DNA from: SOIA01 sp964346585
GTDB lineage: Bacteria; Acidobacteriota; Aminicenantia; Aminicenantales; Aminicenantaceae
Reading direction: 5' to 3'
Assembly (NCBI GenBank): GCA_964346585.1
Contig: CAYFVQ010000040.1
Location: 1-21,395, forward strand
Length of the DNA: 21,395 nt
Shown here: positions 7,305 through 15,853 of the stretch, in pieces
Layout: each line of letters starts with the position of its first letter
Position numbering within the stretch: position 1 is the stretch's first letter
Notes under the pieces: generated by a model
Seen by the model: the letters and a program-made list of their open reading frames with translations, nothing else
Database searches by the model: none
What the model was told of the DNA's origin: nothing
Position numbers and translations under genes: made by a program

Positions 7305-7462
7305 GGGGTCAGACCTTAGTCACTTCAGTAATTATAAAAGACTTGGAGTCAACATTCGATGGAAGTGCGGGGATTCAAAGACAGAAAATCGATTTTTTAT
7401 GATTAAACAGCCTAATCCCGCAGGCCTAGCTCTAATTACTGAATTTACTAAGGTCTGACCCC
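7305..7462. repeat. Inverted repeat B at a convergent junction
   Basis: Arms 7305-7334 (GGGGTCAGACCTTAGT… to CAGTAATTA) and 7433-7462 are 30 bases each, with two mismatches, around a 98-base loop. This is the same module as the inner pair of repeat A. The A at the ninth base is matched by T in the other arm, whereas in repeat A the pair is G-C. It fills the space between the convergent decarboxylase and surA-like genes, starting 8 bases after one stop and ending 10 bases before the other. It probably serves as a bidirectional terminator, though no clean T-run follows the stem. Confidence 0.9.
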
Positions 7463-7472
7463 AATCAGATAA

Positions 7473-8450
7473 TCAGAAACCTAAAGGGTTGGGATTGAGG
7501 ATTTTTATGTAGCTTTTTTCTTTGAGCTCTTTCAAGAATTCTTCAAGCTTCACCTGTGTCTTTTCACCCAAAAGTTTCCTTTGTATATCTTCCCGGGCTT
7601 CTTCAAAAGGTTTCACGCGCGCCTCTTTCTTCTCCACCAGTTTCAGTAAATACCATCCATTCCTGAATTGAATCCAAGGCGTCACTTCTCCTTCTTTCAA
7701 ATTCTCGACCGGTTCTTCTAACTCCCTTGCCAGATTACCCTTTTTGAAACTCCCCAGATCTCCGTCCGTTTCCTTCTCGGGTCCCTCCGAGTACTCGCTA
7801 GCTAAAGCTCCAAAATCCTCTCCAGCCGCAATCCTGCGGCTGATCTCCTGTTTTTTGGCTTCTATTCCCTCATCACTTCCGGAGCCAGAAGTAAGAGTGA
7901 TGGCTTTCAGTTTAAACTCGGGGGGTTCTGTGAACTCCTCCGGATGGAGCTTGTGATAACTGACGATTTCTGCCTCATCAACGACAATACTGCGCTGGAC
8001 CTCTGAGAAAATAACAGCATCCTTCATCATATTCTCTCTCAAAATCCTTGTCCATTCTTCATAGCTTGATCCCTGCTGCTTTAGAATTCTCTTTAAATCT
8101 TCGTCCGAATTTATGTTATTTTCTTTCTTAATATTGTCTATATACAGCCTCATCTGCTCATCAATGTTGATACCTTGCAAATTTTCGGCCTCTTGCAAAA
8201 GAAGTTTACCCGTTATCAACTGGTCCATGAGATTTTTTTTCATCCACTCCAGCTGCTTATTAAATTCTTCACCCTGAAATTGAGCTCTATACATCTGATA
8301 ATTTGTTTCATAGGCAGCCCTGTATTCTGAAAGAGTGATGATATCATCATTGACGATCGCAACGATTTCCTCAATGACTTCCTGGCTGGCAATGAACGAG
8401 ATCGCCAAAAAAAGAAGGAAAAGAATCAGAAAAAGTCTCACGGTTCTCAT
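7473..8450 (-). CDS. SurA-like periplasmic parvulin peptidyl-prolyl isomerase
   Basis: 325 residues with a cleavable signal peptide (about 1-23, ending IASQ). The N-terminal chaperone region opens with VIEEIVAIVNDDIITLSEY, typical of SurA, and includes the helical 'SurA_N' part to about residue 165. One parvulin domain follows (about 178-275; features LKAITLT, AAGEDFGALASEYSEGP, DGDLGSFKKGNL, GWYLLKLVEK). SurA of E. coli has two parvulin domains; here there is one. Such proteins escort outer-membrane proteins through the periplasm. The ATG overlaps the stop of the preceding foldase gene (ATGA, 8447-8450), so the two are translationally coupled. It is the last gene of the mfd transcription unit and ends next to repeat B. 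Confidence 0.92.
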   Translation of the reverse strand: MRTVRLFLILFLLFLAISFIASQEVIEEIVAIVNDDIITLSEYRAAYETNYQMYRAQFQGEEFNKQLEWMKKNLMDQLITGKLLLQEAENLQGINIDEQMRLYIDNIKKENNINSDEDLKRILKQQGSSYEEWTRILRENMMKDAVIFSEVQRSIVVDEAEIVSYHKLHPEEFTEPPEFKLKAITLTSGSGSDEGIEAKKQEISRRIAAGEDFGALASEYSEGPEKETDGDLGSFKKGNLARELEEPVENLKEGEVTPWIQFRNGWYLLKLVEKKEARVKPFEEAREDIQRKLLGEKTQVKLEEFLKELKEKSYIKILNPNPLGF

Positions 8451-9430
8451 TGGTCAATCCTCTGGTAAGGAAAGGGTAAATTCAATGGATAAAAACTCCA
8501 GTCCAATTTTGCTTTCAATTCTTCTATGCGCTGAGAAATTCTCTCTTTGACCTTTTGGTCGAGAATTTTCATTCTAATAGTCGATGAAGCCTCCTCTTCG
8601 GAAATAAGCACTGGCGCAAACCTCTTATCAGCCCTGAAAATATGATAGCCGTAGGAGGATTCCACAATCTGGCTTAATTCTCCCTCTTTAAGTGAAAATA
8701 TCACTTTTTCCATTTCAAAGGGGAGCTGGCCCATCTCAAACACACCCATCTCGCCGCCCTTCAACGCCTCTAAACCCACGGATTCTTCCTGGGCAATCTT
8801 CCTAAATTCTTCTTCGGTAGAATTCCTCACTCTTTCCATGACGAGAAGGGCTTCATCCTCGGTTTCAAGTAAAATCTGGCTGACCTTTACTCTTTCGGGC
8901 CTTAGAAAATCTCTCCTATAAAAATCATAATACTCTTTGATCTCCTCATCTGTAACTTCAATAGTCCTTACGAGCTCGTATGTGTATTTCTCTATCAGTA
9001 GTCTCTCGAACAGGATGTCTGTATCCATTTCTTCCACGGAAATCTGACTCTCCTCGGCTTTGAATTCGGTCGTTAACTTTTTCAGATAATCTTCCTTCTC
9101 CCCTTCAGTTAAAACCATGTTCACCATTCGCGCGGCCTGCAGCAGAAGCTTCTCCTCGATAAAATTATCGAAGAGGCGGCTCAAAGAGACGACAGTCAAA
9201 GCTTCCTGGTCATCTCCAAGAGTTGCACGAATATATTTTTCAAAATCGGAATTAGAATAGAGCGTGCCCTCGATCTCAAGGACGGAGCTGTTCATTTTCT
9301 GAGTGTCACTGAGGTCAAAAACTGAGGTCCTTTCCTTGGTATCCGGCACTTCACAACTCGTGATAAACAAAATAAGAAAACTCAAGAGTATCAAGGAAAA
9401 TAAGCTCTTTTCTCTTCTGGTAGTCATCAT
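8447..9430 (-). CDS. Lipoprotein parvulin-type foldase (PrsA/SurA-like)
   Basis: 327 residues. The N-terminus carries a lipoprotein signal with lipobox ITSC near residue 26, so the protein is membrane-tethered, like PrsA, and not soluble. The N-terminal helical chaperone part (about 45-165) is followed by one parvulin domain (about 175-275; RPERVKVSQILLET, EEFRKIAQEESVGLEALKGGEMGVFEMGQLP, YGYHIFRADKR) and a C-terminal helix. The start is ATG at 9430 or the ATG just after it; GGAAGAG lies immediately upstream and suits the second slightly better. It lies 23 bases after mfd and overlaps the surA-like gene by four bases. Two adjacent foldases, one tethered and one soluble, suggest they share envelope-protein clients (inference). 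Confidence 0.9.
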   Translation of the reverse strand: MMTTRREKSLFSLILLSFLILFITSCEVPDTKERTSVFDLSDTQKMNSSVLEIEGTLYSNSDFEKYIRATLGDDQEALTVVSLSRLFDNFIEEKLLLQAARMVNMVLTEGEKEDYLKKLTTEFKAEESQISVEEMDTDILFERLLIEKYTYELVRTIEVTDEEIKEYYDFYRRDFLRPERVKVSQILLETEDEALLVMERVRNSTEEEFRKIAQEESVGLEALKGGEMGVFEMGQLPFEMEKVIFSLKEGELSQIVESSYGYHIFRADKRFAPVLISEEEASSTIRMKILDQKVKERISQRIEELKAKLDWSFYPLNLPFPYQRIDQ

Positions 9431-9453
9431 CTCTTCCAGTCACATTCATTATA

Positions 9454-12400
9454 TTACATTAAAGATAACTCCTTCAAGATTGATGTCGTTTCATCCATGA
9501 TTTGAGTTTCTCTTTCAGCCCGCATGGTGAGGCTCATGACCCCTTGGGGAGTGATAGACCCTGAGTATTTTTTAACGAGCCCAGTCAAACGTGTCAAATT
9601 GGCGGATGAAGTAGGAAGAAATTTAATGACAATTCTTTTTCCCACACGGTCAATAGAGCGGATTTTTATTCTCTGTGCCAATAGTTTGATCACACCGTAG
9701 CGAAGAAGATTCCTGACACTCCTTGGGAGAAGACCATATCTATCCTTGATCTCACTCTTAATCTTCTCGATCTCACCTAAATTCTCGACAGAAGAGACAC
9801 GTTTGTAGAGGTTAAGTCTCAGGTTAATCTGGGGAAGATAGCTCTCCGGGATGCGGATATCCACTCTTAAGTTGATCTCACTCTTGATCTCTTCTCGTGC
9901 TTCCCCCTTGAGTTCCTTTATTGTCTGCTCCAATAGATGCATGTAATAATCGAACCCGACCGCTTCCATATAGCCATGCTGCTCAGAGCCCAAAAAATTT
10001 CCAGCTCCTCTTATTTCTAAATCTTTTGCGGCCAACCGGAATCCTGACCCCAGCTCTGTGAACTCCTGGAGTACTTTGAGGCGTTCTCTGGCCAGGAGAG
10101 TAAGAGCACTATATGGAGGAACAAGAAAGTAGGCCACCGCTTGCCGAGAAGAACGGCCCACTCTTCCACGGAGTTGGTAGAGCTGCGACAGCCCGAAGAG
10201 GTCCGCCCGTTCAACGATGAGAGTGTTGACGAGAGGAATATCTATCCCATTTTCGATGATCGTTGTAGAAACAAGAACATTGCTCTTCTGATTGATAAAA
10301 TCGATCATTCTTTTCTCGAGGACCGCACTCGGCATCTTCCCGTGAACAATGGTTATTTTTGCCTGAGGAACGAATTTCCCGACCATCTTGGCCACTTTAT
10401 CGATATCCTCGATCCTGTTATGGATGAAGTAAACCTGCCCCTTCCTCGCCAATTCCATCTTTATGGCAGAAGCGATAAGCTTCGGGCTGAAAGGAGTCAC
10501 TACAGTATGGATGGCCAGTCTGTCTTTGGGAGGAGTCTCGATGAGGCTAATGTCTCTGATTCCTGTGAGAGATAAGTTCAAAGTTCTGGGGATGGGTGTT
10601 GCGCTCATTGTCAAGACATCAATATCAGTCTTCATTTTCTTGATTTTTTCCTTGTGGTTCACTCCAAATCTCTGTTCCTCATCGATAATCAGTAAACCTA
10701 AATCGCGGAATTGGACATCTTTGGAGATGAGACGATGGGTTCCAATCACAATGTCAACCAGCCCTTTTTTAATATCATCAATTATTTTACTCTGTTGGCC
10801 TTTTGTCTGAAAGCGGGTCAGGCCTTCTATCCGGACAGGAAACAAAACCATCCGCTCTCTGAAAGTCTGCAGATGCTGACTGGCCAGAACAGTGGTGGGA
10901 CAAAGAACAGCGACCTGCTTCCCGTCCATCACGGCCTTGAAAGAAGCCCGTATCGCCACCTCAGTTTTCCCGTATCCGACATCTCCGCAGAGAAGACGAT
11001 CCATGGGAGGCTCAGACTCCATATCATTCATGATCTCTTTAATGGCTTTCAGCTGGTCTTCTGTTTCCTCGAAAATAAATGTTCTCTCAAATTCAGACTG
11101 CCAGGTGCCGCCAAGACTATAGTTGAATCCCTTAATGGCCTTCCTCTGTGCATAGAGCTGCAGAAGCTCCTTGGCCATTTTCTCTATGGCCTTTTTTGTT
11201 CGGGTTTTCGTTTTTTCCCAAGAAAGAGTCCCTAATTTATTGAGAAGCGGCTTGTTTGAGCCAAGTCTCGAATATTTCTGCACGAGGTTAAGGTCCTCAA
11301 CAGGCACAAACAGCTTGTCTTCATCTCTATAGGTAATTTCAATGAATTCCCGGCCGCTTGTGTCGACATCCAATTTGATCAGCCCTTTAAAAATTCCTAT
11401 CCCGTAATCCGTATGGACAACATAATCTCCGGCTTTGAGGTCCTGGAAATGAGACAGGAAGGGCTTGATTCGTGGACGGGACACGATGACTTTTTCTTCA
11501 GTAAAGATGTCCTTTTCAGAAAAAACGTTAATTTTTTCATTGGGATAGCTGAAACCCTGAGTTAAATCTCCGACGAGAAGCACTATGGCTCCATCCTTGG
11601 GGAATGTAAAAGGAGTGGATGATTCAATATGAGTGATTTGATGCTGAGAGAGGAGACTGGCTAATTTTTGGCGAACATCCTGGCTCGAGAAATAGATAAG
11701 GCATCTTTCCCTTTCTTTCTGCAATTTTTTTAGATACTGGATGAAAAAGGGAATTTTATTTTTAAACTGCGGGACAGACTGGAAGGGGAAGGAAAAGGTT
11801 TTCTTTCCCTTTCTCACCGACAATTCTTGCCAGCGGATGGCTTCTTTCTTGATCATCTCCCAGTGTGAAGTAGGATAAATCTCTTCTGGAGGAAGAGCAA
11901 ATTTCTTCTGCTTGTTCAATTCAGCATATTGTTCGTGCAAATCCTTAATGTTTTCTTCCCATTCTTTCTCCGTTTCTTCAAAATTATCGATGATGAAGAG
12001 GTAGTTCCTGAGATAATGAGTGAAGGGCACAAAGTGCTTTTTATGAAGGAGCGACAGATAAAAAAAGGAGGGGAATAGATCTCCCTGTTTTACCAGAGAT
12101 ATCTTGTCGCTTGTATCTTTCCATGGCGCCGTACCTCCCCGGGCTTGGGCGAGTTCCTCCCATTCTCTGAAGAAGTGGGGGGAACTTGGGAACTCCCTCA
12201 ATGAGGGAAACAGCAGACGGTCAATTTTTTTTATCGAGCGCTGTGTCGAAGTGTCGAATTCTCGAATGGATGCAATTTCATCTCCGCTGAATTCGACACG
12301 ATAAGGACAGAAATGCCAGGGAGAGAAAACATCAACAACTCCTCCACGCCAAGCATACTCTCCGGCAGAGTTGGCTAAATCTTCTCGTGTATAACCATAT

Positions 12401-12882
12401 TCCTCGATTGTATCGAGAACTTTGTCGCGTCCTCCGTTCGCTCCGACTTCTAACTCTAAGAAAAGACTGTTTATATTCTCAGACGCGGGAAAATGTTTGA
12501 GCAACCCCGAGAGATTGGTCAAGATCAAGGAGGGCGGACGTTGAGTCAACTCATAGAAAAATCTCATTCTTGAAGAGATCGAATCGAGAGGAGGAAAAAA
12601 TTCCTGGTAAGGGTTTTCAGAAAGAGAGGGCAGAGAGCTCAACCGCAGGTTGGATGAGAACTGTGATAAAAAAAACCGGCACTGCTCATCCATGAGAGAG
12701 ATTGAAGAGGAATGTGGCTGGATGAAGACAATTCTCTTCCTCGAATTCAGGGCCAATAGAGAAAGAAAATAGGCCTTGGCCGAATCTATAAGCCCAGTGG
12801 CTTTGAGCCCTTTATCTCCCTGCTTTATGGCCAGGAGAAGACTTTTAAATTCCTCTGTTTCCCGCAAATAATCCAAACTCAT
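9454..12882 (-). CDS. mfd: Transcription-repair coupling factor Mfd
   Basis: 1142 residues from the ATG at 12882. Mfd removes RNA polymerase stalled at DNA lesions and recruits UvrA. Domains in order: UvrB-like N-terminal module, starting with the degenerate motif ATGLIDSAKAYF (residues about 29-40); RNA polymerase-interacting CarD-like domain (about 478-545: GDYVVHTDYGIGIFKGL, VPVEDLNLVQKY); superfamily 2 motor with Walker A GDVGYGKTE (about 631), DEEQ box (about 733), SATPIPRTL, and the C-terminal motor half with ENGIDIP and QLRGRVGRS; then the TRCF domain with RIPESYLP. All motor motifs are intact. A GTG at 12909 would add nine residues, but it lies upstream of a good -10 box at 12889-12894, so the ATG is preferred. 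Neither start has a Shine-Dalgarno sequence. It heads the mfd-foldase-foldase unit. Confidence 0.96.
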   Translation of the reverse strand: MSLDYLRETEEFKSLLLAIKQGDKGLKATGLIDSAKAYFLSLLALNSRKRIVFIQPHSSSISLMDEQCRFFLSQFSSNLRLSSLPSLSENPYQEFFPPLDSISSRMRFFYELTQRPPSLILTNLSGLLKHFPASENINSLFLELEVGANGGRDKVLDTIEEYGYTREDLANSAGEYAWRGGVVDVFSPWHFCPYRVEFSGDEIASIREFDTSTQRSIKKIDRLLFPSLREFPSSPHFFREWEELAQARGGTAPWKDTSDKISLVKQGDLFPSFFYLSLLHKKHFVPFTHYLRNYLFIIDNFEETEKEWEENIKDLHEQYAELNKQKKFALPPEEIYPTSHWEMIKKEAIRWQELSVRKGKKTFSFPFQSVPQFKNKIPFFIQYLKKLQKERERCLIYFSSQDVRQKLASLLSQHQITHIESSTPFTFPKDGAIVLLVGDLTQGFSYPNEKINVFSEKDIFTEEKVIVSRPRIKPFLSHFQDLKAGDYVVHTDYGIGIFKGLIKLDVDTSGREFIEITYRDEDKLFVPVEDLNLVQKYSRLGSNKPLLNKLGTLSWEKTKTRTKKAIEKMAKELLQLYAQRKAIKGFNYSLGGTWQSEFERTFIFEETEDQLKAIKEIMNDMESEPPMDRLLCGDVGYGKTEVAIRASFKAVMDGKQVAVLCPTTVLASQHLQTFRERMVLFPVRIEGLTRFQTKGQQSKIIDDIKKGLVDIVIGTHRLISKDVQFRDLGLLIIDEEQRFGVNHKEKIKKMKTDIDVLTMSATPIPRTLNLSLTGIRDISLIETPPKDRLAIHTVVTPFSPKLIASAIKMELARKGQVYFIHNRIEDIDKVAKMVGKFVPQAKITIVHGKMPSAVLEKRMIDFINQKSNVLVSTTIIENGIDIPLVNTLIVERADLFGLSQLYQLRGRVGRSSRQAVAYFLVPPYSALTLLARERLKVLQEFTELGSGFRLAAKDLEIRGAGNFLGSEQHGYMEAVGFDYYMHLLEQTIKELKGEAREEIKSEINLRVDIRIPESYLPQINLRLNLYKRVSSVENLGEIEKIKSEIKDRYGLLPRSVRNLLRYGVIKLLAQRIKIRSIDRVGKRIVIKFLPTSSANLTRLTGLVKKYSGSITPQGVMSLTMRAERETQIMDETTSILKELSLM

Positions 12883-12888
12883 TCGTCT

Positions 12889-12916
12889 ATTATACTCGAG
12901 ATAACTCACAAGTAAA
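12889..12916 (-). promoter_or_regulatory. Predicted promoter of mfd, implying a leaderless transcript
   Basis: Read on the minus strand, TTTACT (12916-12911, 4 of 6) and a perfect TATAAT (12894-12889) are 16 bases apart. The likely transcription start, 7 bases after the -10 box, is the A of the ATG at 12882. No ribosome binding site is present, in agreement with a leaderless mRNA. Confidence 0.45.
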
Positions 12917-12942
12917 CTGCAATGATTCTAAAAAAAGAGGAT

Positions 12943-13026
12943 AGGCCCCTTTTTTTTAAGAAGGGGGACAGTCCCTCTTTTTTCAAACATAAGGACTAAA
13001 AGGGACAATCCCCAAAAAAGGGGCCT
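12943..13026. repeat. Inverted repeat D1 (AGGCCCCTTTTTT arms with GGGACAATCCC-type inner stem)
   Basis: The gene-free space 12910-13263 is filled with repeats. D1 pairs AGGCCCCTTTTTT (from 12943) with AAAAAAGGGGCCT (13014-13026) and, inside, GGGGGACAGTCCCTCTTTT (12963-12981) with AAAAGGGACAATCCCC (12998-13013). The inner arm is itself partly self-complementary (GGGACAGTCCC). Its right end overlaps the start of the next repeat. The same inner stem is at 16088-16138 and 17404-17455. Confidence 0.85.
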
Positions 13027-13202
13027 GTTGTACTCGCTCAGTAATTCGGTAACATTTTTTGGATATCATTGCGGGCGCAGCGTGGCCGTCTCATTTGATA
13101 AATTTGTCATAGCAATGAGCACAGCGAGGAAGAAATCTCATAAAAATGAATTTTTCATTATTTTCTTATGAGATTTTCGCGCTGCGCTCGCAATGAAATG
13201 AC
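13022..13202. repeat. Repeat D2 (GTCATTGCG-type module; outer arm present on the left only)
   Basis: The left outer arm GTACTCGCTCAGTAATTC… (13030-13053) matches the outer arms of repeats C and G, but no right partner is found before the next gene. The inner pair is 13061-13094 (TCATTGCGGGCGCAGCGTGG…CTCAT) and 13168-13196 (ATGAGATTTTCGCGCTGCGC…CAATG). A third half-copy in the loop, 13107-13142, resembles the arrangement in repeat C. This looks like a truncated copy. Confidence 0.8.
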
Positions 13203-13218
13203 AAAGAGGAGATTCCTT

Positions 13219-13252
13219 AATGCAGTCAGATACTCAATGCAGTCAGATACTC
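13219..13252. repeat. Perfect 17-bp tandem duplication
   Basis: AATGCAGTCAGATACTC occurs twice head to tail (13219-13235 and 13236-13252) with no mismatch, 11 bases before the stop codon of the DUF5916 gene. The perfect identity suggests a recent slippage event or a duplication linked to the adjoining repeat. Confidence 0.9.
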
Positions 13253-13263
13253 AAAACGCTGGA

Positions 13264-15402
13264 TTACATTCTCCACCAGTAAGAGAATTTTAGAAAGACA
13301 CTGTAATGAGTCTGGTCGAATCTGCCGAATTCATTTCTTAAAAGATTATTATCCACGCCGAAAAAGAAAACCGTTCCCGGTCTCAGTATCCAGCTGACCA
13401 GGAAGCTTCCGTAAACCTCCTCGTCATAATGGTTGTAATCCACGATCGCTCGCAGAGAAAGGGTCTTGGAAAGCTGGTACGTGGTTCTCGTGCGTAGAAC
13501 GTTGAAATCATAAACCTCCTCGCCACCTCTCTCTTCCCAGAAAACTTGCTTCTGCAAACTCAGTGACACCTGAAGTCTTTTGTTCGGCTTCGCGGTCATA
13601 TACAACACATACGAGTGACTCCATCCCTGGAAGGGATCATCGGGATCATAAAAAATTCTGTCCCCCCTTCCCACGTAAAATCCGAAAGGAAGCCATTTGA
13701 TGAGATTCGTCTCGGCGTTAATACTGAAGCTATTCAGGTTAAAATCAATCCCTTCATACCTCTCCAACTCATTCTCGAAGGAGATGTTCATCATGCTGAA
13801 TTCATTGAACCTGAGATGAAGGTTTGCTCGCACCCACTCATCAACCATGGTGTGTCCAGAGTATTCGTACCTCATCCCTCCGTTGAAACCTAACTGCACC
13901 TGGTTCAGGTACTTCTTCTCTGGATAAAAACGGAAGCTTGTAAATGTTCCTAGAGTTTTATAATCCGTCCGGTTGACAAAACCGGAGGAAGCCTCAAAAT
14001 CCGGATGGATCGACATCCAGTATAATCCTCCACTCCAGTTTTTAGTGAAATAGGAAAAATCAGCATACAACGCTGGAACAATTCCCGTCTCCTCTTCATC
14101 ATACTTTGTCTTAGAGCCCACGGCTTGAAAAGATAAGAAGAAACGGTTATTGAATTTGAATTGGCCGTCTACACCCAAAACCCGGTTATAAGAGCCGTTA
14201 ATCTCCTTATCAGCCAGGCAGAAACCCAGATATGATTCTTTGAACACATCGGACTTCACACGGAAGATGTTGAAGAGGGCATTATTATTTCCGCCCGTTC
14301 CTCCGTTATGAACATCCCAGAGGCTTTCTGTGGGGCTGGTATCTAAGGCAGAAAGAATGCCGTAGGTGAAGCGTCCCACTTTGCCTGTCAGCTTGGCACC
14401 CCCAAGCGGATCGATGATTCTCCTTGTGTAGACCATCTCGATTTCGGGAAACCTGAAGATCTCCATTCCCTCAAGGAAAAACGGCCGCTTTTCAGGATAG
14501 TAGAGGGCGAATCGCTGATTGATGTCTATCTGGGGCGCATCGGCTTCGATGTGGCTGAAATCCGGGTTCAATGTCAGGTCCATAGTTAAATCCGAACTGA
14601 TCCCCCATTTGAAGTTCGCTCCTGGTTGGATATCGATATTATCCCCCTGATTTTTGAGCGACGTGAAGATGGGCATCAACTCGAAATTTTTTCCTTTTTC
14701 TACGTCTCCCTGGATAAGCATCTCGACTTCCTGAGTGAGTAAACCGGGAATCGACCTCGAGATCAAGGGCCAGGATATGATCTCGCCGTTGCGGGCAATG
14801 TTTCTGGCTAAAAAGAATCCCCAGACTTTCTCCTCCTTCCCCGGAAAGCGAATGCTCTTGAAGGGAATGGCCATCTCGACCGTGTATCCCTGCTCATCGA
14901 TTTTCCCATCCGAGAAAAAAACCGTATCCCAGCTATCATCCATAATTTCATTCCCACCTTCTTCTGTCCGGATCAAATCCATCTGAACCCCAAAGGGATT
15001 GATGATGAACGAAAAAGCCCGGCGCTTTTCGTTAAAGGTATCCAGGAAGAGGGCTATCCAATCGTCATCTATGATGTTGTCGCGGTTGGTGATTGTTGCT
15101 CTGATTTTCTTGGGGTCTTTTTCAAAGCAACGGAAAGCGATATACAGGTTTTTCTTATCATAGCCCACGTAAGCGATCGTTTTTTCTGAAGGCACTCCCT
15201 TCTCTTTTGGCGTGAACTGAACGAAATCTTCGATCTTTAAAGCTTCCTGCTCCCAGAGCGGATTGTCCAAAACTCCATCGATCTTTGGCGATTTAGAGAG
15301 CTCCGGTATCTTTACCGCCTCATGCTCGGAGGAAAACGAGTATTGATGAATCAAGACAATTGTTAAAAAAACGACTAAGATAAATCCATATCTATATTTC
15401 AT
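13264..15402 (-). CDS. DUF5916 protein with N-terminal CBM9-like domain, outer-membrane barrel
   Basis: 712 residues from the ATG at 15402, which has GAAGGA eight bases upstream; an in-frame TTG six bases earlier is the only other choice. A signal peptide (about 1-25) is followed by a carbohydrate-binding family 9-like domain (about 30-210; PKIDGVLDNPLWEQ, YVGYDKKNLYIAFRCFE, DDWIALFLDTF, GYTVEMAIPFKSIRF). The rest is the DUF5916 region (IEADAPQIDINQRFALYYPE, RPFFLEG, YTRRI), composed of many amphipathic strands and ending with aromatic residues (FSYWW), as expected of an outer-membrane β-barrel. DUF5916 proteins are common in Bacteroidetes and Acidobacteriota; their substrate is unknown, with glycan or peptide handling suspected. 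No SusCD-like or TonB gene lies next to it. It is transcribed alone. Confidence 0.9.
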   Translation of the reverse strand: MKYRYGFILVVFLTIVLIHQYSFSSEHEAVKIPELSKSPKIDGVLDNPLWEQEALKIEDFVQFTPKEKGVPSEKTIAYVGYDKKNLYIAFRCFEKDPKKIRATITNRDNIIDDDWIALFLDTFNEKRRAFSFIINPFGVQMDLIRTEEGGNEIMDDSWDTVFFSDGKIDEQGYTVEMAIPFKSIRFPGKEEKVWGFFLARNIARNGEIISWPLISRSIPGLLTQEVEMLIQGDVEKGKNFELMPIFTSLKNQGDNIDIQPGANFKWGISSDLTMDLTLNPDFSHIEADAPQIDINQRFALYYPEKRPFFLEGMEIFRFPEIEMVYTRRIIDPLGGAKLTGKVGRFTYGILSALDTSPTESLWDVHNGGTGGNNNALFNIFRVKSDVFKESYLGFCLADKEINGSYNRVLGVDGQFKFNNRFFLSFQAVGSKTKYDEEETGIVPALYADFSYFTKNWSGGLYWMSIHPDFEASSGFVNRTDYKTLGTFTSFRFYPEKKYLNQVQLGFNGGMRYEYSGHTMVDEWVRANLHLRFNEFSMMNISFENELERYEGIDFNLNSFSINAETNLIKWLPFGFYVGRGDRIFYDPDDPFQGWSHSYVLYMTAKPNKRLQVSLSLQKQVFWEERGGEEVYDFNVLRTRTTYQLSKTLSLRAIVDYNHYDEEVYGSFLVSWILRPGTVFFFGVDNNLLRNEFGRFDQTHYSVFLKFSYWWRM

Positions 15403-15592
15403 CGTCAATATCCTTCATACCAACATTTCATTTTCACTCTCAATTTTCTCACTTCTTCTGTTAAAACGAATAGAATGAGGAAAAGGTTCATTCAAAACGA
15501 GTTAATGCGAGAAAAATCAATCCTCGCAAAAAAATTGTTCTGGCAATCATCAAGGATTGAATTCATTTAGAGAGATGGATTGGATGAGAAAA

Positions 15593-15853
15593 TTAGTCCT
15601 GCTCAGGGAAAGAAATTTCCCATTCACCTGACTCAAAATGGATGATCTTTACTTTCTTTCCTTCCATCCTGCACTGAAAGACCTCGAATTTTTTCCCAGT
15701 TGTCTGGTCGAGAACTCTCTTTCGAGACACAATCTCTTCTATCTTGAATTCCCGGGTTCCAATGACGACAGCCCTTGGAATTTCTTTTCCTTTGTAGCCG
15801 GAATAGAACCTCAGCTCGAATCGACCTCCCTCATCATCTTTTTTGCGGTGCAA
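15593..15853 (-). CDS. Small conserved-looking protein, unknown function
   Basis: 86 residues with a TTG start at 15853, supported by GGAAGAG six bases upstream. There is no signal peptide or membrane helix. The sequence alternates charged and hydrophobic residues (RFELRFYSGYKGKEIPRAVV, FEVFQCRMEGKKVKIIHF, GEWEISF), which suggests a small all-β fold. No family is recognised. The codon use looks like that of neighbours and the ribosome binding site is good, so it is probably real. It lies 190 bases upstream of the DUF5916 gene on the same strand; joint transcription is possible but unproven. Confidence 0.6.
   Translation of the reverse strand: MHRKKDDEGGRFELRFYSGYKGKEIPRAVVIGTREFKIEEIVSRKRVLDQTTGKKFEVFQCRMEGKKVKIIHFESGEWEISFPEQD

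Noticed and set aside
10141..11235. Long plus-strand ORFs inside mfd (144 and 174 codons)
   Set aside because: They are antisense to strongly conserved Mfd motor motifs and show no domain features; they are shadows of mfd.
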